From Plasmodium brasilianum (lineage: Eukaryota; Apicomplexa; Aconoidasida; Haemosporida; Plasmodiidae): 64,000 nt of DNA. Made by a program: the position numbers and the translations under genes. Shown piece by piece: positions 1 to 18,641 of the stretch (its first letter is position 1; every line of letters starts with the position of its first letter). The stretch is from the NCBI RefSeq assembly GCF_023973825.1, contig NC_090124.1, positions 1,208,501 to 1,272,500 on the forward strand, given 5' to 3'. The notes beneath the pieces were generated by a model. That model did no database searches, was not told the origin of the DNA, and saw only the letters and a program-made list of their open reading frames with translations.

Positions 1-31
1 TTTTTTTTTCGTTTTTCTTCCCTTTTAACAG

Positions 32-176
32 ATTAATGACCCTATACAAATCGCAGTTTGCCCATTATCGTATGCTATTTTGTCTAATTTCGCAGTACTA
101 TATCAAATCACTTGAAGACCAGCTATTTGGTCTAAATGGCTTTTACGCATTGCTTCGTTGTTGTTATTATATGTGA
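32..176 (+). CDS. PIGL: PIG-L, GlcNAc-PI de-N-acetylase, last exon only
   Basis: Final exon of a gene that starts to the left of the window. A pyrimidine-rich stretch ending in AACAG (27-31) is the acceptor; one base completes a split codon, and the frame stays open to TGA at 174-176. The encoded tail contains YKSQFAHYRMLFCLISQYY, which lines up with the C-terminal end of human PIG-L (HRSQ followed by an aromatic/basic helix and SRYMRINSL) as I remember it. PIG-L removes the acetyl group from GlcNAc-PI, the second step of GPI-anchor synthesis, on the ER membrane. The HPDD catalytic region lies outside the window. Its place beside the ISWI gene fits the remembered P. falciparum order. Alternative end: a weak donor near 131 and a strong acceptor at 250-251 would swap in a different short C-terminus. 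Confidence 0.7.
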
Positions 177-977
177 ATTTATTTATGTTTGCCTACATAT
201 TCACATGAGCAAATATCGATGCACTAATACCAATGTGTACGTTTTTCTTTTCCCCTTTACAGGTATGCCTATTTTAATAGTTTTAACTTATTAAATGAGG
301 TATAATGGTATATTATTTTAATTTTTTAAAATTAAAAAATTTGCAAAAAATAAAATTATTTATTCAAAATTTGTGAGTATTATATTTACTTGTAAAAATT
401 GTAAAAATGTATGAGCGGTTTTGAGTATGGATATATTGGTATATACCTAATACATACATACTACATAAGTGTATATATATATATATATATATATGTAAAA
501 AATATGCATCCATAGAATTTGTGTAGTATTCTTTTAACAGTATATTTTGTAAGTATAATATATATACCTACTCCCTTTTTTTCTTTTTTTTTCCAAATTT
601 ATTTTAAATTATATACGCAATGATTAATTGATGAAATATCATCATTTTATATCAAACATATACGTAAACATATCTATATATATATATATATATATGTACG
701 TACATATGCATTTGTATGTATATACTATATAAACGTTTTGTTAAAAAAGTATGTTACTACTGTATTTAAAACGAAAAAAAAAAAAAATAGAAAAAGTGAT
801 GTAAAAAATGTAAATAGAAAAAAAAAAAAAAAAAAAAAAAAAGCGGGTAGTTGCATTTAAAATAAGCATTTTTTTTTTTCTTTTTGTTTGAAAAAAGAAA
901 AAAAAAAAATGACAATATAATAAAATATTTATAAAAAATAAATAAAAAAAATAGAAATCATTTAAAAAAATTCGTAT

Positions 978-1153
978 TTATCTTCTTAAAGAGAAGATAA
1001 AAGTATAATACAAATATTGGTTTTCCATGCCCAAATTAAATGTTTTAAAAATACCGTTAGATATTTTATTAACGTACTTTTCCACACATAATAATCGGTT
1101 ATTATAATATAAATAAACTTCCCAACGGTGGCTTAAATGAAAATATAACTTCC
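978..1153 (-). other. Exon-like open frame, possible 3' exon of unknown gene
   Basis: On the minus strand a CTAG acceptor-like site at about 1154-1157 is followed by 58 open codons to a stop at 978-980. The composition is less repetitive than its surroundings, with segments such as HRWEVYLYYNN and NGIFKTFNLGMENQY. The end of the frame coincides with a perfect 9-bp inverted repeat (TTATCTTCT / AGAAGATAA, loop of five) at 978-1000. No convincing upstream exon was found, so it may be a chance frame in a 3' UTR. Confidence 0.2.
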
Positions 1154-2224
1154 CTAGCTTATTACAGATACACGAGTAATGTATGTAAATGTACATATGC
1201 ACGTATGCTCATTCGTGCATATGTGTGTATGTGTCTATATACCTATAATGCATTATTTAATAAAGTGTGTTCATATATATAACTAATTTTCATAAAAATG
1301 ACAAGAAACACATGCAAAGCGGAATTACTGCTAAAGGGCATACATACTTATCTATTTTAACACGCCCATATTCTGTATTATGCTGCACACCACTGTGTAC
1401 TTCAAATACTTAAGTATACATATATATTAATTTAAATTTCATATAATTTCTGTCTTCATGTTGAGCTAAAAATGTACATATAACGAAATTTATTTGTGCT
1501 CCTTTAAAAAAAAAAAAAAAAAAAAATACTACTTCGAATATTGATATTATTTCCTCTATACATATTCACTTAATACATGTATATAATCCTCTTATACACA
1601 TGTCCCTAAAATATCTCCAAGTAAGGTAAGAAAATATTATGGTGTACATTTTCCCATCATTTGTTCTCTCGTCTGTTCCAATCCGTTCCACTCTATTATC
1701 AATTCGCAGTTCAAAATACTCTGTTCTTTGTTTTGTTTTCAATTTCCCTTTTTTTTTTTTTTTTTTTTTTTTTTTGCGATTCTAATTCGTTTACTTAATA
1801 TGCTGTTTACACCGGTATTAGCGCTACGAAATGTCAGCACTGCATAAATATTAATACTACAAAATTCTGTTAAATATACAATGAAAAATAATAATGGGGA
1901 ATGAGGAAAAGGTGTAACGGTATGACCTTCTCTTCATAAAAATTGTTTACGTATGTACTAGCCCCTTAAGTAATAGCGATTTATAAAAAATTAACCCCAT
2001 AATGATCTCCACATACAAATATAATACACATATAAGTCTGTATACATATCCATTCTTTACATTCCATTTAAGTAAATTATTTTTTCTTTGAACTCTCCTT
2101 TGTGCCATTTGACATAATTCAATAGAACCGAATTTTCTGAATACGTGCTAACTGTTATATATGAGGAGATCCTTTTGTGCTATATTCTTAAAGTGCTCCC
2201 TCTTTCCATTTGAAAAATTATAAG

Positions 2225-2430
2225 CATATATATATATACACATATACATACACATATACATACACACATACATACATATATACATACACATATACATACA
2301 TATATACATACATATATACATACACATATATATACACATATACATACATATATACATACACATATACATACGTATATACATACACATATACATACGTATA
2401 TAAGTACCTATACACACACACACACACACA
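2225..2430. repeat. ACATATACATAC-type minisatellite
   Basis: About 200 bp of alternating short units ACATATACATAC and ATATATACATAC ending in (CA)n at 2412-2429. It is open on both strands, but the frames are only the translated repeat. It lies just downstream of the ISWI stop codon. Confidence 0.9.
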
Positions 2431-2610
2431 AACGTATGCCTCGCTTCACACAGCAGTGGTTAATAGCAAATTTATTTTAAAGAGTCAAGGCTACTTAAAA
2501 ATGGATTAATTATTTAAAAAAGAAAACTAGAAGATTTTTTAAAATGTGCACTGTACAATATTCCTGTGAATAGACGAATTCTTCTTCACCTGCTCGCTGT
2601 ATCTAAATCA

Positions 2611-11256
<8,646 letters not shown>

Positions 11257-13550
11257 TTTAACCAGAGAGAGGAAAGGACATATATACTATACATATATAT
11301 ATATATATATATAATACATTTACACGTATGTATATCTTTATACAAGCATATGCGTACATACGTACATACATATATGCTTATATGCTTGTATGTTTTTATT
11401 CTTATACACTTGTATGTTGTTATGCTTTTTTATCAGTTTTTTTGTGCTTAATCTATTGGCCCATAAATGGTATTTTCACTTATACGTACTATTCATTTAC
11501 ATGTAGGTATAAAAGTACATACACGTAGGTATTTATGCATATACGCGTACATACATAAGTACGCACGTACATATATGCTCTCCTAATTAATACGTAAAAT
11601 ATTAAATTAATAAAGATTTATAAAAAAAAAGGAAAATAAAAAGGAGTACCACGTATGTGAATAGCATATATATAATATATAGATATAGATATATTTAGTA
11701 TGTATCACAAAACGAGAAAACGTTTTACATATAAAATGAAAATGGTCATTAAAGTAACGGGCAAAAGAATTTTTAAAAGTTGAGAAAAAAAAAAATAGAA
11801 TATATGTACAATGGGTATTTTATAAATGTGAATAAATTACCATTTAATGAACTTTTTAAATTTCCATAAAAAAAAAATTAAAATAAAAAAATATAGATAA
11901 ATGTATATATATATATATACATAAATAAATATATATATATAGATGTACGTATATATATATATATATTTATGTATACGTTTGTATATGCTTGTATAAACTT
12001 GTATAGGTTTGTTATATATATATATATATACTCATAAATGTAAACATTTGCTATGTCGTATTTTACTCAAAAACATGTAAGAATTTAATATGATATATAT
12101 AAAATAAATATATACATATATATGTACATATACCTGTACATGTATAGTTATAAATATTATATTATGTAATTATATATATATATACATTTATTTTCACGCA
12201 TAAATAAAATGTACGTGTGCAAGTTCTATTTGAATATAATAAGCATATATATAAATATGTAAAGTATAAATACATGTATGAAGCACTCAAATATAAGTTT
12301 TCATATAATACATTAAAATTGTAAAAGTATCAAATTATATGTAATGATAAAAAAAAAAAAAAAAAAAAAAAAAGTTTCATCTACATGCATTTACTAAATT
12401 TTTTTATAAACATATACAGAGGTAGCGATTTCTCATAATTCTTTTAAAAAAAAAATAGTAAATAACATATATATGAATATATGTACATACTTATTAGCAA
12501 TGTACGAACACATAAATATATGTAATTACGCATGAATATATACATATTTACATAGTATGCGACACGTATATTAGTGTATGATGTGATTCGTTATCTATAC
12601 ATGTGAACGTATGTGTTTGTATGTTCATATATATATATATATACATATATGTGTTAATTCGAAAATTAAATTATTCTTCATATTAACTAAGTGCGAATAA
12701 AAAAAAAAATATAAGAGAAAGAGTTCAAAAATATATATAAATGTCAAGCAAATACAAGATTCATAAACCAAAATAATTTTTCATACTATAGAAAAAAACA
12801 AGATCGATTTTACTGAAATGAACCTAAACACATTTATGAATGTATGTAAATTTTATATAAAAAAAAGAAAGAATTTGTACTACTAAATTATTATAAAAGG
12901 AAATGAAAAAACATTAATAATAAAAAAAACAAAAAAGGAAAATACATAAACACATATTAAATATTATTATGCATATATCATATCTACAATGTACTGTAAT
13001 AGCAGCAATATATGGATCAAGTTTGTAGTATATATATATATATATATATATTATATGTTTATGTAATAATATATAATTTTAAATATATTTATGTATGTAC
13101 GTATATATGACCAAACATTTTTTTATTTACACCAATGCCAACGCATACGTTTTGTTAATTCAAAAAAAAAAAAAAATAAATAAATAAAATAATAAAAGAA
13201 AAGAAAAGGAAAAAATTTATGAAAAAAATAATAAAAAGGGAGAAAAAGAGAAAAATATTCATTTATGAAAATTTAAAAAAAAAAAATCAGTGGAAGTAAA
13301 AATAATCATAAACTTGTGTGCGAAGAAATATTCATAAAAAATGAAAAATAGAAATATGGATATATTATACATATGTATAAAATATTTACATAAACGTTAT
13401 AAGTGTTGCAACGTTTTTAAATTTAACACTAGAAATGCATTTTATGTATGTAAACGTGTCATATATATATGTATATATAAATAAATATATGTATTAAATG
13501 TATAGTGTTAATATATATGTATGTACGCTTATATTACATATATTTGCATA

Positions 13551-13585
<35 letters not shown>

Positions 13586-14999
13586 CATATACAAGTATAT
13601 ATACTGCATTTGATATGTTTTAACATAAAATTTTGAATGTAGGGGAGATTTAAAAATTACTTTAAAAATATGAAGGTATTTTATATGTATCTAGTTACAT
13701 TCGGAAACAAATATAATTCTACTAATATGTTTGCTTCAAAATATTCTAACTGTAAAAATATTAAAAGGTTACTTATTTTTTAAAAATTTCTCCATCTTCA
13801 TAATTGCATTTCCATTTACTAAATGAAATATGTATTAACAATATTAAATACTAAAATAAAAATAAGTATAAAAGCAAATTGAAAAAAAAAAAAAAGAAAA
13901 AAAGAAAGAAAAATGTATTTTATTTTATTTTTTTTTGTTTTTTTTTGCCTTTATGTACATTTCTTTATATACCCATTTACATTTTTACGTAATATTATAA
14001 GGATTTAAAATTTTTTTTTAAATTTACTTATAAATTAAGCTCAACACATGTGTATTATTACTTTTTTTTTTGTTTTATTTTGTTTTGTTTTTTTTTTAAA
14101 TTCCATATTCTTCAAAACGTAAAAAATAATAGATATTCATTTCCAGTTATTTAGGAAAATAACACTATATATGAACATTATATATATCAAATATCGTAAT
14201 TCCACGTTTTTATCGTTAAATCAAGCAGTTTGTTAACCCTTTTTTCCATATAATATGAAAATTTAATGATAAAGAATGCACTATAAGCACACAAATATTT
14301 TTAAATTTAAGTATTTATATTAATGTATAATCAAAATGACATTTGAATTGTGTGTATACCTGAAAATAATCTTTATAAAAATTTTTATTATTTCTATTTT
14401 TTTTTTTTTTTTATTCAAAATTATGTCCATCTAATATTTTACACATTTTTTTTTTTTTTTTTTTTTGTCTTACAAAATTATGAAATATACAAACATAAAT
14501 AGAATTACATAGAGCAAAGTTCACGTGTATTAATCCTAAGCGTTAATAAGAGAAATTTAAAAAAGTATCAAAATGAAGGAAAACGAGGCATATATATGCA
14601 TGAACATATATATACATACTCCTACACGTACGTATATATAAACATATGTGTGTTTGTTTATTTACACTTATTTCCGTGTAAATCTCGTTTACAGAATAGT
14701 GTTTTAACCCCTATATTTATTTCTTTTATCACATAAAGTTATGTTTAATATGAAAATATAATTTTTTTTATATAGCATGAACATGTATTTTTTTACGTGG
14801 TTATTTATTACATATATTCTTTTTTTTTTTTTATAAAAAAACTAAAAAAAACAGAATGCAAGGTATTTGTAAAAAAAAGGGAAATTATAAGATGATAGAC
14901 ACAAATAGAGTGCATACGTGTATGGGTATAAATGTATGTATATATATGTTAACGCATGTATCCCGCGTATATTTCAGTTAATGAATCAAAATCTAAATA
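11257..14999. other. Very A+T-rich spacer upstream of ISWI
   Basis: Holds the 5' flank of ISWI (transcribed leftward) and spacer. There are many (TA)n blocks (11288-11313, 11907-11965, 12015-12031, 13031-13052, 13560-13581) and homopolymer A/T runs (12351-12374, 14395-14466). No open frame with protein-like composition was found before about 14.5 kb. ATGAAGGAAAACGAG at 14574 has a typical Plasmodium start context and could begin the small gene that may end at 15281. Confidence 0.7.
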
Positions 15000-15044
15000 A
15001 AGCTAATAACTATACTTAAAAAATGTGTATATTCTATCGAATAG

Positions 15045-15281
15045 AGTTATTTTTTACTACATTATAAGGAGGTAGTTGCATACATATAAATACATACATA
15101 CGTACATACATATATTCTATCTATATATACAAATACGAAACTTAAACATCGTTTACATATATTGCAAAAATTAAAAATTGAATGTTTTTTTTTTGTTAGA
15201 GCTATAAGATATTTACCATCAATTACAGCAGACTCGTTAATTGGGTATTCTTTTGAAAGAGGTGAATTATGGAGTAAATAA
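15045..15281 (+). CDS. Possible two 3' exons of a small spliced gene
   Basis: Two exon-like segments join in frame. The first (15045-15071) follows an AATAG acceptor and ends AGGAG before a GTAGTT donor. The second (15200-15281) follows a T-rich tract and GTTAG. Together they read VIFYYIIRR and then AIRYLPSITADSLIG, YSFERGELWSK and TAA. The second segment has higher G+C and a protein-like amino-acid mix in otherwise repetitive DNA. The 5' exon is unknown. A start at 14574 with a donor near 14630 would match the phase, but it would encode mostly repeat sequence. I do not recognise the product; its size would suit a small organelle membrane subunit, which is only a guess. Confidence 0.35.
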
Positions 15282-16357
15282 TACTTCAGGTATACGCAAA
15301 AGTGAGACGTATGTCTTATATGTATATATATATGTGTGTATACATATGTCTATATATAGACATATATGTATGATTGCATATTTACATATATAGATATAGT
15401 TATTTTATATCAACTGTGCGATGTCATTACTGAGTTATCTATTTTATGCACATGACAAATATCGTGAAAAAGGAAACGTAAAAATATTAATTAGAGTTGT
15501 TTAATTAATTCGTTTTATAAAATATATTAAAATCTAAAATTAAAATAGCAAAGAAACGTGAAAGAAAGGGATTGGACTTAAACTGTTGAGTTCTTTGAAA
15601 GAAAAGCAAAAAAGGAAAAGACTCTAGAGAAAAATAAAAATATCATAGTATAATCCTAATATAATTATAATGCATAAATAATAACTAGGATTATAATGTT
15701 TTTCATAATTATTTTTTTTTATTCTATAAATATAAAGCTGCTTTTTTTATTATACTTGGTCAACAACTTTTATGTATAACATCATTTTTCTCATAATGTA
15801 CATGCACAGAGATGTATGTTGTGCGAATGTCAAATTTACATCAACTATGGTTATTAAAATAAAATGGTTCATGTTACGAATAAAAAATTAATTTGAAAAG
15901 GTTGTTTCTTTATAATTAAGAAATAGAGAAAAGAAAAAAAATATATCAATAAATTTAATTTTTATTATGTTTTTATTTTTTTTTATAACACTGAAGTTAA
16001 GAAATAACCAAAATTTAAATGGAAATTTTAAAATAAAATTTTTTTTTTTTATGAGCGAAAAAGAAAACCAAAAACTGTTCAGCAGTGTACAATTAGAGTT
16101 AGATATTTTCATATTTGACTATAGCATATATATGTTTATGTGTTTAATTATTTCACTGGAAAATGGAAAATACGAATAATATAAATGCGACCTCGTTTAT
16201 AAAAAGAAAAGCACTTAAAATTATGTCGCATTTTGTTATACAACATAAATGTTCGCGTAAAAGAAAAAAATAGGTGAAAAAAAATATCAAATGAGAATAG
16301 ATGAATATCAGTACGTTTCTTCCTATTATTTTCGTTCTCCCTAGTTTTAAATTTTAA
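15282..16357. other. Spacer and 3' flank of APC11
   Basis: A+T-rich sequence with a 22-bp perfect palindrome at 15344-15365 and (TA)n runs. The open frames at 15888-16179 on both strands are F/K/N-rich and lack exon boundaries. Nothing else could be supported. Confidence 0.6.
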
Positions 16358-16627
16358 TTAATTTAATTCTTGCGTTTCATAATTCCAGTCCGCTCTGCAA
16401 CATGGGCATGTCAATTTATTTTGTCTCATCCATTTTTCCATACAGTGTAAATGAAAATGATGACCACATTTTCCAAAAGCTGGTGGGCAACCACTTCCTG
16501 GCCTAATACAATTTGTACAGGTGTTTTCTAAGGCGTTATTGCAAATAGCACACACGCTGTCTATGGATGATCCGACCCACTTCCACCTTGCAACTGCATG
16601 AATTTTTCTTACAGTAACTTTCGGCAT
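16358..16627 (-). CDS. APC11: Anaphase-promoting complex subunit 11 (RING-H2)
   Basis: An 89-residue, single-exon protein, close to the usual 84-94 residues of APC11. The N-terminus (KVTVRKIHAVARWKW) and WVGSSIDSVCAIC are family hallmarks. Zinc ligands of the RING-H2 domain are visible: C26/C29, C37/C40, C47, C54, the histidines of CGHHFHLHC (56-61), C62, and C74/C77 in TCPCCRADW. APC11 is the catalytic RING subunit of the anaphase-promoting complex/cyclosome. It binds the E2 enzyme and, with the APC2 cullin, ubiquitinates cyclins and securin; in Plasmodium it would act in schizogony and male gamete formation. The start is the only Met at the conserved N-terminus. The family match is clear. 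Confidence 0.95.
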   Translation of the reverse strand: MPKVTVRKIHAVARWKWVGSSIDSVCAICNNALENTCTNCIRPGSGCPPAFGKCGHHFHLHCMEKWMRQNKLTCPCCRADWNYETQELN

Positions 16628-17102
16628 ATTACTAATGTTATTCCTGTACTTTTCATTTTTTTAGCACATATCCATACGGTAAGTATGCTACATGCACCCA
16701 CACACGCAGATATGAATAAGCAAATGTGGGTACATATATATATATATATATATGAGTATACTTATTATCTTACGTTGTTATTACTTCCGTATTTAATATT
16801 TTTCGTATTTAAAAAAAAAAAAAAAAAGAGTTCATTATTTTTTATTGCAATCTGTTCGTAATATATAAATAAAAATTAAAACGGTATACCCCAAAATGTA
16901 CAATTTTAATATTCACTTAATATTTGTTACCATTTTAAAGGGCTTTTAGTCTGTTTTCTTTTGTTTTTTTTTACGAATTATATATTTATTTTTATTTTTA
17001 CAATTTTTCATTTTTGAACTAGCTAAATATTGCTTAGAAATTCATCTTTTTTTTTTTTTTTTTGTATTACATGAACTGTTCATAATTTAATTTTGTGAGT
17101 TC

Positions 17103-17234
17103 TTAATATTTATTCATCTTAATACAAATGTGGGAACTGCATTTTTTCTTATACTTTAAAGGAATTTCTTGATGATTATCCTCTTTTTTAGAGTTCACTA
17201 ATTGTCCTTTTTTTTGAATTGGGCATATTCCCAT
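17103..17234 (-). CDS. Possible 43-residue small protein
   Basis: A minus-strand ATG frame in the APC11 upstream spacer. It starts MGICPIQKKG, which could accept N-myristoylation followed by a cysteine, and contains EDNHQEIPLKYKKKC. Base composition is less skewed than in the flanks. There is no homologue I recognise, and a frame of this length can arise by chance. Confidence 0.15.
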   Translation of the reverse strand: MGICPIQKKGQLVNSKKEDNHQEIPLKYKKKCSSHICIKMNKY

Positions 17235-18274
17235 TCTTATTATACATATTTTCATTTATGTTTCAAATTATGAAGCAAATATTAATGTGTGAAGTGTAAA
17301 ATTTTTACTTTTTAGTATGGGGAGCTGAAATATTTTAGCATATTTTAAAAGCGTTTTTCTTCTATTATAAAGAAGAAAAAATTTCGTATGAATAATGTAC
17401 ATATTGGCATAAAGGTAATAAAAAATATTATACAATTATTAATTATTTCATGTTAATTTTCAATAAAAAAAAAAAAATGTAATAATGTATATCACAAGTA
17501 ATATTTACAAAATTTTAACTGAAAGAATTCCATAAATTATGCTCTTTTTAAGTTATAGGGAACGTTCTCATGAGAGAAGTGCATATGTAAATGCACATTT
17601 GAGTATATACAAATATGTATCCGTACTTTTATATATGTAAGTAAAAATTATAATGCTTATCAATTTACTGTGGTACCAAAGAAATAATTAAGCGTAACAT
17701 CTGGTCAAGCTACTAGTTCAAGTTTAAACAAAAAAAAAAAATTTCAGTATATACAGTCACACCGAACAAACCACCACTTAGTCCTGAATAATATGTGAGC
17801 TACGTTATCATTATACCTAATTTGTCGTTAAGTCAATAAAAGCGCATGTTTATTTAAAAAAAAAAGATATTTTGAGCAGATGAATATATCATCTTGTTTT
17901 GGTGAATTATACTTTTATTATATATATACATACATCTTCTATACTAAAAAGTTTTCTATAATGCGTTGAACACTTTTTCATTAAATTATATGAAACCCCA
18001 TTTCTTGTAATTTTTTTCGTTTTGCGCTCCATTTTTTCGTTTATTAAAATGTAGAACTCAGTCATTCAAAAAATAATTTATATCAACTGTTAACACCGTA
18101 AGTTCATATTGCAACATGCTTCCAAATCATCCCACAAAATTTGTAGTAATTCGGAAAAAAAAAAATAAAATAACTGAGCAGAATAAAAAAAAGATAAAAG
18201 GAAAAGGCAAAAAAGAAGAGGCAAAACGCAAAGAAGTAATAAAGCACAAAAAAAAAATAATGCCATTTATAATA

Positions 18275-18546
18275 TTATAAAAAGTGAAAATAATTTGCAG
18301 CATTATTATGTAACACAGGGTAAGAGACGAATATTGTACATCCCACAAAATATAAAAGATTAAGAAAACATGAAACGGAGCTCTTAATAAAAACTGTAAC
18401 TTAAGTTTATTACACATTTGCATGCATATATCTGCTTTTATATGTATACTTATGTATGTGTACATATGATACGTACTATAAGCGTACGTGTGAAGGATCT
18501 GGTCCGCCAACTTAACTTTTAGCAGCTCTGAAATATCAGCAGACAT
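18275..18546 (-). CDS. Small spliced membrane protein, 62 residues
   Basis: Two-exon model: exon 1 18546-18477, exon 2 18393-18275. The donor is TATA|GTACGT and the acceptor TTACAG; the split codon joins cleanly (phase 1), giving 62 residues and TAA. Exon 1 encodes an amphipathic stretch, SADISELLKVKLADQILH. Exon 2 encodes FIKSSVSCFLNLLYFVGC, then TIFVSYPVL, one likely membrane span with a short tail. The layout recalls small tail-anchored subunits of organelle translocases, but I see no diagnostic motif. A continuous 142-codon frame through the same DNA ignores the splice sites and reads T-rich sequence. The start codon lies only 95 bp from that of the divergent gene on the plus strand. Confidence 0.45.
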
Positions 18547-18641
18547 TCTACACACCCGCTGCTATACGTTATTATGTGTATGTCATGTGTGCATCATGAG
18601 TATGTTTATTTCAAATGTCGAATATATATTAGAATATTGAA

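Larger units (their letters stand above)
177..2610. other. Intergenic spacer between PIG-L and ISWI 3' ends
   Basis: PIG-L (+) and ISWI (-) converge here, so this should be mostly 3' UTR and spacer. It holds (TA)n runs near 472-494 and 677-694, long poly(A)/poly(T) tracts (777-842, 1507-1526, 1748-1775), a minus-strand exon-like frame at 978-1153, a longer unstarted minus frame around 1570-1730, and a purine/pyrimidine alternating minisatellite at 2225-2430. No tRNA-like or other structured RNA was recognised. Confidence 0.7.

Noticed and set aside
2148..2509. Overlapping 69-99 codon frames on both strands
   Set aside because: They are the TACATA/CACATA minisatellite read through (Y/T/I or M/C/Y periodic peptides); no unique sequence.
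18127..18555. Continuous 142-codon minus-strand frame
   Set aside because: It begins at GTG and reads T-rich DNA; the same region contains a two-exon model with clean splice sites that explains its only protein-like parts.
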